Source: MFD01275-c22 sp963705885
Lineage (GTDB): Bacteria; Actinomycetota; Actinomycetes; JACCUZ01
Assembly (NCBI GenBank): GCA_963705885.1
Contig: OY970120.1
Location: forward strand, 2,232,001 to 2,296,000
Direction: 5' to 3'
DNA: 64,000 bases
This document shows positions 34,451 to 43,267 of the stretch, piece after piece. The notes beneath the pieces were generated by a model. The model did no database searches. It had not been told where the DNA came from and was given only the letters and a program-made list of their open reading frames with translations. A program made the translations under genes and the position numbers. Each line of letters begins with the position of its first letter. Position 1 is the stretch's first letter.

Positions 34451-35413
34451 GTGGCCGGTCACGAGCACGACCGGCACGTGCCCGTCCTGCTGGCCCGCAC
34501 CCTGGCCCTGCTCGCCCCTGCGGTCGAGCGGCCCGGGGCCGTCGTGGTCGACGCGACGCTGGGCATGGGCGGGCACAGCGCCGCGCTGCTCGAGCAGTTC
34601 GGCGCGCTGCGGCTGATCGGCCTCGACCGCGACCCTCAGGCGCTCGCGATCGCCGGCGAGCGGCTCGCCCCCTACGCCGACCGGACGACGCTCGTGCACG
34701 CGGTCTACGACGAGCTCGCCGAGGTGCTCGAGCGCTCCGGCGTACGACGGGTGCAGGGCGTCCTGTTCGACCTCGGCGTCTCGTCGGTGCAGCTGGACGA
34801 GGCCTCGCGCGGCTTCGCGTACGCGCAGGACGCGCCCCTGGACATGCGCATGGACCAGACGCGGGGCATCACCGCGGCGGAGGTCGTCAACAGCTACGAG
34901 CCGGCGCGGCTGGCGCGGGTGCTGCGCGACTACGGCGAGGAGCGCTTCGCCCGCCGCATCGCCGACGCCGTCGCCCGGGAGCGCGCCCGCGAGCCGTTCA
35001 CCGGCACCGCCCGGCTCGCCGAGCTGGTGCGGTCGTCGATCCCGGCCGCCACCCGCCGGACCGGGGGCCACCCGGCCAAGCGCACGTTCCAGGCGCTGCG
35101 TATCGAGGTCAACGGCGAGCTGGCCGCCCTCGAGCGCGCGCTGCCCGCGGCGGTCGACGCCCTGGCCGTCGGGGGCCGCATCGTCGTGCTGTCCTACCAC
35201 TCGCTCGAGGACCGGATGGTCAAGCGGGCCCTCGTGGCCGGCGCGACCAGCACCGCGCCGCACGGCCTGCCGGTGGTGCTGCCCGAGCACGAGCCGGTGC
35301 TGCGGCTGCTGACCCGCGGCGCCGAGGAGCCCGACCCGGCCGAGGTCGCGGACAACCCTCGGGCGGCCTCGGCGCGGCTGCGCGCGGCCCAGCGGGTCCG
35401 GGAGGCGGCGTGA
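34451..35413 (+). CDS. rsmH: 16S rRNA (cytosine1402-N4)-methyltransferase
   Basis: 320 residues from GTG. The family signatures are HVPVLLARTLALLAP at the N-terminus, the SAM-binding VVVDATLGMGGHSAALLE, GLDRDPQALAIA, FDLGVSSVQLDEASRGFAY, PLDMRMDQTRG, TFQALRIEVNGEL and SYHSLEDRMVK. The enzyme methylates C1402 in the decoding centre of 16S rRNA. It is the usual second gene of dcw clusters. Its stop overlaps the ftsL start (GTGA). Confidence 0.96.
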   Translation: MAGHEHDRHVPVLLARTLALLAPAVERPGAVVVDATLGMGGHSAALLEQFGALRLIGLDRDPQALAIAGERLAPYADRTTLVHAVYDELAEVLERSGVRRVQGVLFDLGVSSVQLDEASRGFAYAQDAPLDMRMDQTRGITAAEVVNSYEPARLARVLRDYGEERFARRIADAVARERAREPFTGTARLAELVRSSIPAATRRTGGHPAKRTFQALRIEVNGELAALERALPAAVDALAVGGRIVVLSYHSLEDRMVKRALVAGATSTAPHGLPVVLPEHEPVLRLLTRGAEEPDPAEVADNPRAASARLRAAQRVREAA

Positions 35414-35922
35414 GCACCCCCGCCCCGACCGCGTCGGCCACCGCTCCGGTCGTCCCGGCGCCGCGCGTCGCGGGGGCCGCCCGGCCCGGCCACCGGCTCG
35501 CGATCGTCCCGCCCGCGCGCACCGGCGCGCCGCGCGCCCCGTTCGTCGTGCTGCTCGGCACACTGCTCGTGGGGGGGCTCGCGGGGCTGCTGTTCCTGCA
35601 CACCGCCCTCGCGGAGGACTCCTTCCGCCTGCAGGACCTGAAGAACCGCTCGGCCGCGCTCACCGCCCGTGAGCAGGCGCTCGAGCAGCGGGTCGCGGTG
35701 GCGGCGTCCCCGCGCCGGCTGGCGGCGAAGGCGGAGGCCCTGGGCATGGTGCGCAGCGAGAACCCGGCGTTCATCCGGCTCTCCGACGGCACGGTGCTGG
35801 GCAAGCCGAAGCCCGGTGTCGCGCCCCCGCCGCCCGTCCCGACCGCCACCCCGAGCGCCACCGGCGGGGGCGGCCCGGCCGGCGCGTCCGCGGCACCGTC
35901 GGCCGCCCCGGGGGCGCGGTGA
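35410..35922 (+). CDS. ftsL: FtsL-like septum protein
   Basis: 170 residues from a GTG overlapping the rsmH stop. A Pro/Ala-rich cytoplasmic N-terminus of about 45 residues is followed by one span (FVVLLGTLLVGGLAGLLFL) and an extracytoplasmic coiled coil (FRLQDLKNRSAALTAREQAL), then a conserved SPRRLAAKAEALGMV. The Pro/Ser/Ala-rich C-terminus is longer than in E. coli FtsL. FtsL joins FtsQ and the FtsW-FtsI pair at the septum. Identification rests on topology and position more than on sequence. Confidence 0.85.
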   Translation: MSTPAPTASATAPVVPAPRVAGAARPGHRLAIVPPARTGAPRAPFVVLLGTLLVGGLAGLLFLHTALAEDSFRLQDLKNRSAALTAREQALEQRVAVAASPRRLAAKAEALGMVRSENPAFIRLSDGTVLGKPKPGVAPPPPVPTATPSATGGGGPAGASAAPSAAPGAR

Positions 35923-37853
35923 GCACGACCGGCACCCGGGGCCGATCGCCCCACCGGGGACGCCGCCCCGTCCCGACACCGCGGCGCGGCGCGCGCCGTC
36001 CAGTCGCGGGCGCCCGCCCGGCGCGCCCGCGGCCGACCGGCCGCCGCCCGCCGGCCCGCCGCCCTGCCGCCCGCCGGCCACCTCCCCGGCCTCCCGCCCG
36101 GCTGCGCCTCGCCGACACCTCGCGGCGGCTGCGCGGTGCCGTGCTGGTGCTCGCCATCGTGCTCTCGCTGTTCGGCGCGCGGCTGGTGCAGCTGCAGGGC
36201 CTCGACGCCCGGACCTACGCCGCGGAGGCCGAGCAGGGCCGCCTGCGCACGGCCCTGCTGCCGGCCGTCCGGGGGACCATCACCGACCGCAACGGGGTGG
36301 CGCTGGCCACCACGGTCGACGCGGTGAACATCACCGCCGACCAGACGCTGATCTCCGAGTTCTCCGACCCCGCGGCGACCGCCCGGGTGCTCTCGCCCGT
36401 CCTCGGCATCGAGGTCGCGGCGCTGCAGGCGCGGCTCACCGGCGAGCGACGCTTCGCGTACGTCGCCAAGAAGGTCTCGCCCGAGACCTGGCGCGCGGTC
36501 CGCGACCTCGACCTGCCGGACGAGTCGATCGAGGGGCTGCCCGGCATCTTCGGCGAGAGGACCAGCAAGCGCGTCTACCCGGCCGGCACGACGGCCGCCA
36601 ACCTGGTCGGCTTCGTCGGGGCCGACGGCAAGGGGCTCGGCGGCCTGGAGTACGCGATGGACGACGTGCTGTCCGGCCGCGACGGTCACGCGACCTACGA
36701 GCTCAGCGCCGGGGGGCGGCGCATCCCCAGCGGCGTGGACTCCGAGCGCCAGGCCGTCGCCGGCCGCGACGTGACGCTCACCATCGACCGCGACATCCAG
36801 TTCGTCGCCCAGAAGGCGATCGCGAAGGCCGTGGCCTCGACGTCGTCGCAGAGCGGCACCGTGATCGTCCTCGACCCGCGCAGCGGCGAGCTGCTGGCCG
36901 TGGCCACCGCGCCGACGTTCGACGCCAACAAGCCGGGGGCCTCGCGCGCCGCCGACCGCGGCAACCGCCCCCTGACCGAGCCCTACGAGCCGGGCAGCAC
37001 GGGCAAGGTGCTGACCGCCGCGGCGCTGCTCGAGGAGGGCGTGGTCACCCCGCGGACCCCCATCACCGTGCCCAACCGCCTCAGCCGCGCCGGCAAGTCG
37101 TTCAAGGACTTCGAGGACCACCCCACGCAGTACCTGACCTACGCGGGCACGATGGCCAAGTCGAGCAACATCGGCACCATCCGGGCCGCGGAGCGGCTGG
37201 GGAACCTCAAGCGGCTCCACCCCTACCTCGAGAGGTTCGGCATCGGCACACCGACCGGGCTGGGGCTCCCCGGCGAGGCCGCCGGGTCGCTGCTCGACCC
37301 GGCCGACTGGTCGGCGACCAGCGGCTACACGATGACCTTCGGCCAGGGCTACTCGGTCAACACCGTCCAGATGGCCTCGGCGATCGGGGCCGTCGCGCAC
37401 GACGGCGTGCGCCTGAGCCCGCGGCTCGTGCGGTCGACGACGACCGCCGGCGGCAAGGTCGTCGCACCCGCCGGGCCGGACCGGACGCGGGTCGTGAGCG
37501 CGTCCACCGCCGGGACCGTGCGCGCGATGATGGAGACGGTCACACGCAAGGGCGGCACGGCCCCGCTGGCCGCCATCCCCGGCTACCGCGTGGGCGGCAA
37601 GACGGGCACCGCGCAGCGCTACGACCCGTCCTGCGGCTGCTACAGCGGCTACACGATGTCCTTCATCGGGCTCGCCCCGGTCGACGACCCGGGGCTCGTG
37701 GTCGCGGTCACGCTGCAGGCGCCGAGGTCAGCCCTCGGCGGCGGCGTGAACGCGGGCCCGGTGTTCCGCCAGGTCATGTCGTTCGCGCTCGAGCGGCTGC
37801 GGATCCCGCCCACGGGCACCCGTGCGCCCGGGCTCCGGCTGACCACCCGCTGA
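35919..37853 (+). CDS. ftsI: Septal transpeptidase FtsI (penicillin-binding protein 2/3)
   Basis: 644 residues from a GTG overlapping the ftsL stop. The first 65 residues are very rich in Arg and Pro. One span (AVLVLAIVLSLFGARLVQ) follows, then the dimerisation domain (VRGTITDRNGVALA) and the transpeptidase domain with the active-site motifs EPGSTGKVLTAA (SxxK), AKSSNIGT (SxN) and GGKTGTAQR (KTG). It cross-links septal peptidoglycan together with FtsW. No PASTA domain is present. The gene is separated from murE by only 17 bases. Confidence 0.95.
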   Translation: MSTTGTRGRSPHRGRRPVPTPRRGARRPVAGARPARPRPTGRRPPARRPAARRPPPRPPARLRLADTSRRLRGAVLVLAIVLSLFGARLVQLQGLDARTYAAEAEQGRLRTALLPAVRGTITDRNGVALATTVDAVNITADQTLISEFSDPAATARVLSPVLGIEVAALQARLTGERRFAYVAKKVSPETWRAVRDLDLPDESIEGLPGIFGERTSKRVYPAGTTAANLVGFVGADGKGLGGLEYAMDDVLSGRDGHATYELSAGGRRIPSGVDSERQAVAGRDVTLTIDRDIQFVAQKAIAKAVASTSSQSGTVIVLDPRSGELLAVATAPTFDANKPGASRAADRGNRPLTEPYEPGSTGKVLTAAALLEEGVVTPRTPITVPNRLSRAGKSFKDFEDHPTQYLTYAGTMAKSSNIGTIRAAERLGNLKRLHPYLERFGIGTPTGLGLPGEAAGSLLDPADWSATSGYTMTFGQGYSVNTVQMASAIGAVAHDGVRLSPRLVRSTTTAGGKVVAPAGPDRTRVVSASTAGTVRAMMETVTRKGGTAPLAAIPGYRVGGKTGTAQRYDPSCGCYSGYTMSFIGLAPVDDPGLVVAVTLQAPRSALGGGVNAGPVFRQVMSFALERLRIPPTGTRAPGLRLTTR

Positions 37854-37870
37854 CGGGTAGCCTCGCAGCC

Positions 37871-39409
37871 GTGCTCAACCCGCCCGGCCCGTCGACCCCC
37901 CGGCCGGGAGGGCTCCCGGCGCGCACCCCCGCCGAGGTCGCGGCACACCTCCACGTGCCGGCCCCGGCGGACGATCGGGGCGCCGCGGTCCGCGGGGTCA
38001 CCCACGACTCCCGCGCGGTGCGGCCGGGGGACCTCTACGCCGCGCTGCCCGGGTCGCGCGCCCACGGTGCCCAGTTCGCCGCCGCCGCCGCGGCAGCAGG
38101 TGCGGTCGCGTGCCTCACGGACGCGGCCGGGCGCGAGCGGGCCGAGGCGGCCGGCCTGGCGACGTACGTCGTCGACGACCCCCGCGCCGCCCTGGGCCGG
38201 CTCGCCGCCTGGGTCTACGGCGAGCCCGGGACGGCGCTGACGACGATCGGGGTCACCGGGACCAACGGCAAGACGACCGTCGCGCACCTGCTGGAGTCGG
38301 GGCTGCGCGGTGCCGGCCACGTGACCGGCCTGATCGGGACGATCGGCACCCGCATCGGCGACGAGGACCTCCCCAGCGCCCGCACGACGCCCGAGGCGCC
38401 GGACCTGCAGGCGCTGCTCGCGGTGATGCACGAGCGGGGCGTGACCGCCGTGGCGATGGAGGTCTCCAGCCACGCGCTGGCGCTCGGCCGCGTCGACGGC
38501 ACGACGTTCGACGTCGCGGTCTTCACCAACCTGACCGAGGACCACCTGGACTTCCATGCCGACCTGGAGGACTACTTCGCCGCGAAGGCGTCGCTGTTCA
38601 CCCCCCAGCGGTCCCGCGCGGGGGTCGTCGACGTCGACGACGAGTACGGCGCACGGCTCGCCGCCGCCGCCACCGTCCCGGTGGTGACGGTCTCGCCAAC
38701 CGGCGGGGCGGCCGACTGGCGGGTCGTCGACGCCGAGCTCGGCCCCGGCGGCAGCACCTTCACCCTGGTCGGGCCCGACGGGACGCGGCTGCCGGCGTCG
38801 ACCGCACTCGCCGGCGACTTCAACCTCGCCGACGCGGCGCTGTCGGTCGTCGCTCTCGTGCAGGCGGGCGCCGACCCGCTGACCGCCGCCCGCGGCGTCG
38901 GCTCCTGCCGGGGAGTCCCCGGCCGCATGGAACGGGTCGGCGACGGCCGCGGCGGCGGGCCCGTCGCGCTCGTGGACTACGCCCACAGCCCCGACTCGCT
39001 GCGGCGGCTCCTCGCGACGTGCCGGCAGCTCGTCGCCCCGGGCGGGCGGCTCGTGCTCGTCGTCGGCGCCGGCGGCGACCGCGACCGGTACAAGCGCCCG
39101 GTGATGGGGGAGATCGCCGCCCGCGACGCCGACGTCGCCGTGCTCACGACCGACAACCCGCGGTCCGAGGACCCGCTCTCGATCCTCGCCGCGATGCGCG
39201 ACGGCGCCGACCGCGTGGCCGGCGCGGTCGTCGAGGTCGTGCCCGGACGACGGGCGGCGATCGAGCGGGCGGTGCTGCTGGCCGGTCCCGGCGACCTCGT
39301 CGTGGTCGCCGGCAGGGGGCACGAGCAGGGCCAGGAGGTCTCCGGCACGGTGCACCCGTTCGACGACCGCGTCGTGCTCCGCGAGGCGTTGCGGGCGGTG
39401 CGCCGGTGA
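37871..39409 (+). CDS. murE: UDP-MurNAc-tripeptide synthetase MurE (meso-DAP type)
   Basis: 512 residues from the GTG 17 bases after ftsI. The N-terminal substrate domain has VTHDSRAVRPGDLYAALPG. The ATPase motif is GVTGTNGKTTVAHLLE, followed by EVSSHALALGRVDG and FTNLTEDHLDFH. The C-terminal domain carries TTDNPRSEDP: the DNPR motif selects meso-diaminopimelate, so the wall is of the DAP type. It adds the third residue of the stem peptide in the cytoplasm. Confidence 0.96.
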   Translation: MLNPPGPSTPRPGGLPARTPAEVAAHLHVPAPADDRGAAVRGVTHDSRAVRPGDLYAALPGSRAHGAQFAAAAAAAGAVACLTDAAGRERAEAAGLATYVVDDPRAALGRLAAWVYGEPGTALTTIGVTGTNGKTTVAHLLESGLRGAGHVTGLIGTIGTRIGDEDLPSARTTPEAPDLQALLAVMHERGVTAVAMEVSSHALALGRVDGTTFDVAVFTNLTEDHLDFHADLEDYFAAKASLFTPQRSRAGVVDVDDEYGARLAAAATVPVVTVSPTGGAADWRVVDAELGPGGSTFTLVGPDGTRLPASTALAGDFNLADAALSVVALVQAGADPLTAARGVGSCRGVPGRMERVGDGRGGGPVALVDYAHSPDSLRRLLATCRQLVAPGGRLVLVVGAGGDRDRYKRPVMGEIAARDADVAVLTTDNPRSEDPLSILAAMRDGADRVAGAVVEVVPGRRAAIERAVLLAGPGDLVVVAGRGHEQGQEVSGTVHPFDDRVVLREALRAVRR

Positions 39410-40809
39410 CCCCGATGACCCTCGCCGAGGTGGCGGCGGCCGTTGACGGGACTCTGCACGACGGCGACCCCGGGGACGTCGTGCGCGCTCCGGCCGCCTC
39501 CGACTCGCGGGCGGTGCGCCCCGGTGGGCTCTTCGTCGCCGTCGCGGGCGAGCGCGTCGACGGCCACGACTTCGCAGCGGCTGCCGTGGCCGACGGCGCC
39601 GTCGCGGTGCTCGCGGCGCGTCCGCTCGGCATGCCGTGCGTCGTCGTCGACGACCCGGTCGACGCGCTGGGCCGGCTGGCGCGGGTGGTGCACGACCGGC
39701 TGGTCGCCGCCGGGATGGTCAGCATCGGGCTCACCGGGTCGTCCGGCAAGACGAGCACCAAGGACCTGCTCGCGCACGTGCTGGAGGGTGCCGGGCCGAC
39801 CGTCGCGCCCCAGGGGTCGCTCAACACCGAGGTCGGCGTGCCGCTCACCGTCCTGGAGGCGGACGCGGGCACCCGGCACCTCGTCGTCGAGATGGGTGCC
39901 CGCGGACCCGGGCACATCGCCTACCTGTGCCGGGTCGCGCCGCCGCGGATCGGCGTCGTGCTCAACGTCGGCGCCGCGCACGCCGAGCTGTTCGGCGGGC
40001 CCGAGGCGACGGCGCGGGCCAAGCGCGAGCTCGTCGAGGCGCTGCCGGCCGCGGGGCTGGCCGTGCTCAACGCCGACGACGAGCGGGTGCTGGCCATGGC
40101 GCCGCACACCGAGGCCCGGGTGGTGACCGTCGGGCTGACCGGCGCCGCGGACGTGCAGGCCGAGGCGGTCCGGCTCGACGACCTGGGTCGCCCCGCCTTC
40201 CGCCTGCGGACCCCGGAGGGCGCCGAAGACGTACGGCTGCGCCTGCACGGCGGGCACCACGTCGGCAACGCGCTCGCCGTCGCCGCCGTCGCGCGAGAGC
40301 TGGGGCTGCCGGTCGACCGTGTGGCGTCGGCCCTGTCCGCGGCGACGCCACGCAGCCGCTGGCGGATGGAGGTCACGCAGCGCCCGGACGGCGTCATCGT
40401 CGTCAACGACGCCTACAACGCCAACCCCGACTCGGTGCGGGCCGCTCTCGAGGCGGTGGCCGCGATGTCCCGGGGCGGCCGGACCTGGGCCGTCCTCGGC
40501 GAGATGCTCGAGCTCGGCGCGGCATCCACCGCTGAGCACGAGCAGGTGGGCAGACTGGCCCGCAGGTCGCAGGTCGACCGCCTGGTGGTCGTGGGGGACG
40601 GCGCGCGGGCGGTCCATGTCGGTGCGCTCGCCGAGGGCGCGGCCGACGGAGAGGAGTCCGTGGTCGTGGCCGACGCGTCCGCCGCGCTGGAGCTGCTGCT
40701 CCCGGCGCTGCGCCCGGGCGACGTCGTGCTGGTGAAGGCCTCGCGCGGCGTCGGCCTGGAGCGGGTCGCCGCCGGGCTGCTCGCGGACGGCCGGGGGGTC
40801 GCCTCGTGA
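39406..40809 (+). CDS. murF: UDP-MurNAc-tripeptide:D-Ala-D-Ala ligase MurF
   Basis: 467 residues from a GTG overlapping the murE stop (GTGA); ATG 39415 is an alternative. The N-terminus reads SDSRAVRPGGLFVAVAGERV. The ATP motif is GLTGSSGKTSTKDLLAHVLE, with SLNTEVGVPLTVL, EMGARGPGHIAYL and VVNDAYNANPDSVRAAL in the C-terminal domain. It completes the cytoplasmic stem peptide. It is coupled to mraY downstream. Confidence 0.96.
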   Translation: MTPMTLAEVAAAVDGTLHDGDPGDVVRAPAASDSRAVRPGGLFVAVAGERVDGHDFAAAAVADGAVAVLAARPLGMPCVVVDDPVDALGRLARVVHDRLVAAGMVSIGLTGSSGKTSTKDLLAHVLEGAGPTVAPQGSLNTEVGVPLTVLEADAGTRHLVVEMGARGPGHIAYLCRVAPPRIGVVLNVGAAHAELFGGPEATARAKRELVEALPAAGLAVLNADDERVLAMAPHTEARVVTVGLTGAADVQAEAVRLDDLGRPAFRLRTPEGAEDVRLRLHGGHHVGNALAVAAVARELGLPVDRVASALSAATPRSRWRMEVTQRPDGVIVVNDAYNANPDSVRAALEAVAAMSRGGRTWAVLGEMLELGAASTAEHEQVGRLARRSQVDRLVVVGDGARAVHVGALAEGAADGEESVVVADASAALELLLPALRPGDVVLVKASRGVGLERVAAGLLADGRGVAS

Positions 40810-41876
40810 GGCAGGTGCTGCTGGCCGCCTCGGTCGGCCTGCTCGTCACGCTGTTCGGGACGCCGGTCGCCATCCGGGCGCTGGTGCGCCAGGGCTACGG
40901 CCAGCTCATCCGCGACGACGGCCCGACCTCGCACCACACCAAGCGCGGCACCCCCACCATGGGCGGCGCGGTCATCATCCTCGGGACGCTGCTCGGCTAC
41001 CTCGCGGCCCACCTCGTCACGTGGAGCCAGGCGACGGTCTCCGGCCTGCTGGTGCTGTTCCTCATGACGGGGCTCGGGCTGGTCGGCTTCCTCGACGACT
41101 ACATCAAGGTGGCCAAGCAGCGCAGCCTCGGCCTGCGGGCCGGTGCGAAGCTCGGCGGCCAGATGCTCGTCGCGGTGACCTTCGCGGTGCTCGCGATGAA
41201 CTTCCCGGACAACGACGGGTTCACCCCGGCCTCGACGGAGATCTCCTTCATCCGCGACACGGGCCTCGGTCTCGGCGCCGTGCTGTTCGTGGTCTGGGCC
41301 TACGTGATGATCGCCGGCACGTCGAACGGCGTGAACCTCACCGACGGGCTCGACGGTCTCGCGACCGGGTCCTCGGTGATGGTGTTCGCCTCCTACGTCC
41401 TCATGGGCATCTGGCAGTTCAACCAGAACTGCGCCTTCGCCCTGTCCGGGGCCTCGGTCTCGAAGTGCTACGAGGTACGCGACCCGCTCGACCTCGCGGT
41501 CGTCGCGGCCGCGGTGATGGGCGCCTGCTTCGGGTTCCTGTGGTGGAACGCGTCTCCCGCCAAGATCTTCATGGGGGACACCGGATCGCTGGCCCTCGGC
41601 GGTGCCCTCGCCGGTCTGGCCATCACCAGCCGCACCGAGCTGCTGCTCGTCCTCGTGGGCGGGCTGTTCGTGCTCATCTCGCTGTCGGTGATCGTGCAGG
41701 TCGGCTTCTTCAAGGTCACCGGCCGGCGGGTCTTCCGCATGGCGCCCCTCCAGCACCACTTCGAGCTCGTGGGCTGGGGCGAGGTGACGATCGTCATCCG
41801 GTTCTGGATCATCGCCGGCCTGCTCGTCGCCCTGGGCCTGGGCGTCTTCTACGCCGAGTGGGTCACCGGAGCGTGA
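40806..41876 (+). CDS. mraY: Phospho-MurNAc-pentapeptide translocase MraY
   Basis: 356 residues from a GTG overlapping the murF stop, with about ten membrane spans. Conserved loops are HHTKRGTPTMGG, GFLDDYIKVAKQRSLGL, NLTDGLDGLATG, WWNASPAKIFMGDTGSLALGG and APLQHHFELVGWGE. It transfers the sugar-peptide to undecaprenyl phosphate to make lipid I at the inner face of the membrane. It is coupled to murD. Confidence 0.97.
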   Translation: MRQVLLAASVGLLVTLFGTPVAIRALVRQGYGQLIRDDGPTSHHTKRGTPTMGGAVIILGTLLGYLAAHLVTWSQATVSGLLVLFLMTGLGLVGFLDDYIKVAKQRSLGLRAGAKLGGQMLVAVTFAVLAMNFPDNDGFTPASTEISFIRDTGLGLGAVLFVVWAYVMIAGTSNGVNLTDGLDGLATGSSVMVFASYVLMGIWQFNQNCAFALSGASVSKCYEVRDPLDLAVVAAAVMGACFGFLWWNASPAKIFMGDTGSLALGGALAGLAITSRTELLLVLVGGLFVLISLSVIVQVGFFKVTGRRVFRMAPLQHHFELVGWGEVTIVIRFWIIAGLLVALGLGVFYAEWVTGA

Positions 41877-43267
41877 CCGGGCCCGACGGGCCCGATCTGG
41901 CCGGCGCCCGCGTCTGCGTGGCCGGCATCGGGCTCTCCGGCGTCGCGGCGGCCCGCGCCTTGTCGATGCTGGGCGCGGAGGTCGTGGCGGTGGACGGCCG
42001 TGACGGCCCGGCGCAGCGCGCCACCGCCGACCGGCTCGGCGACGCCGGTGTGCAGGTCCGGCTCGGAGCCGCCGACGACCTGCCGGAGGGCACCGGGCTC
42101 GTCGTCACCTCCCCGGGCTGGCGACCGGACCAGCCGCTGCTCGCGGCCGCGGCGGTGGCCGGGGTCCCCGTCTGGGGGGAGGTCGAGCTGGCCTGGCGGC
42201 TGCGCCGCGGCGACGCCCCGTGGCTCGGTGTCACGGGCACCAACGGCAAGACCACGACGGTCCAGATGCTCGCGTCGATGCTCGACGCCGCCGGCCTGCG
42301 GACCGTCGCGGCCGGCAACGTGGGGCTGCCCCTGCTGGACGCAGTCCTCGCCGACCCGCCCTACGACGTGCTCGCGGTCGAGCTCTCGAGCTTCCAGCTG
42401 CACTGGACGTCGACGGTGCGCCTGCATGCCGGTGCCCTGCTCAACATCGCGCCCGACCACCTCGACTGGCACGGCTCGCCGGCCGCCTACGCCGCGGCCA
42501 AGGCCTCGATCTGGCGCGGCGACGGCGTCGTCGTCTTCAACGCCGACGACCCGGAGGTCGCCCGCCTCGCCGCGGCCACCGGGCGTACCCACGCGGTCGG
42601 CACCACCCTCGGCGAGCCGGCGCCGGGTCAGGTCGGCGTCGCGGCCGCAGCGCTCGTCGACCGCTCCGCGCCGGCCGACCGCGGCGTGGTGCTGGCCGAG
42701 GTGGCCGACGTCCGTCCGGCGGCGCCGCACAACGTCGCCAACGCCCTGGCCGCCGCTGCCCTGGCCCGCACGCTGGGGGTGTCCCCGGAGGCGGTCCGCG
42801 AGGGTCTGCGGTCCTTCTCGCCCGGGGCGCACCGGATCGCCCGAGTGGCGACCGTGGCGGGCGTCGACTACGTCGACGACTCCAAGGCCACCAACCCGCA
42901 CGCGGCGGCGGCGTCGCTGCGCTCGTTCGACCGCGTCGTGTGGGTCGCGGGCGGACTGGCCAAGGGCGCGACGTTCGACGAGGTCGTCGCCGGGGCCACG
43001 GGCCGCCTCCGCGCCGCCGTCCTGCTGGGGCGGGACCGCTCCCTCGTCGCCGAGGCGCTGCGGCGACACGCGCCGGAGATCCCGGTCGTGGAGGTGCCCG
43101 GCACCGACACTGGTGCGATGGACGACGTCGTGCGCGCCGCCGCGGGTCTCGCCGAGCCCGGCGACACCGTGCTGCTCGCGCCGGCCTGCGCGTCGATGGA
43201 CATGTTCGGTGACTACGCCGCGCGGGGCGACGCGTTCGCCGACGCCGTGCGCCGCCTCGAGCCGTGA
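41873..43267 (+). CDS. murD: UDP-MurNAc-L-alanine:D-glutamate ligase MurD
   Basis: 464 residues from a GTG overlapping the mraY stop. VCVAGIGLSGVAAARAL marks the N-terminal Rossmann-like domain. The ATP motif is LGVTGTNGKTTTVQML, then ELSSFQLHWT, NIAPDHLDWHG, VDDSKATNPHAA and LLAPACASMDMFGDYAARG. It adds D-Glu to UDP-MurNAc-L-Ala. It is coupled to ftsW downstream. Confidence 0.96.
   Translation: MTGPDGPDLAGARVCVAGIGLSGVAAARALSMLGAEVVAVDGRDGPAQRATADRLGDAGVQVRLGAADDLPEGTGLVVTSPGWRPDQPLLAAAAVAGVPVWGEVELAWRLRRGDAPWLGVTGTNGKTTTVQMLASMLDAAGLRTVAAGNVGLPLLDAVLADPPYDVLAVELSSFQLHWTSTVRLHAGALLNIAPDHLDWHGSPAAYAAAKASIWRGDGVVVFNADDPEVARLAAATGRTHAVGTTLGEPAPGQVGVAAAALVDRSAPADRGVVLAEVADVRPAAPHNVANALAAAALARTLGVSPEAVREGLRSFSPGAHRIARVATVAGVDYVDDSKATNPHAAAASLRSFDRVVWVAGGLAKGATFDEVVAGATGRLRAAVLLGRDRSLVAEALRRHAPEIPVVEVPGTDTGAMDDVVRAAAGLAEPGDTVLLAPACASMDMFGDYAARGDAFADAVRRLEP

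Noticed and set aside
36000..36110. Arg/Pro-rich stretch at the start of FtsI as a frameshift or separate gene
   Set aside because: It is in frame, has codon bias like its surroundings, and basic Pro-rich N-termini are common in actinobacterial FtsI.
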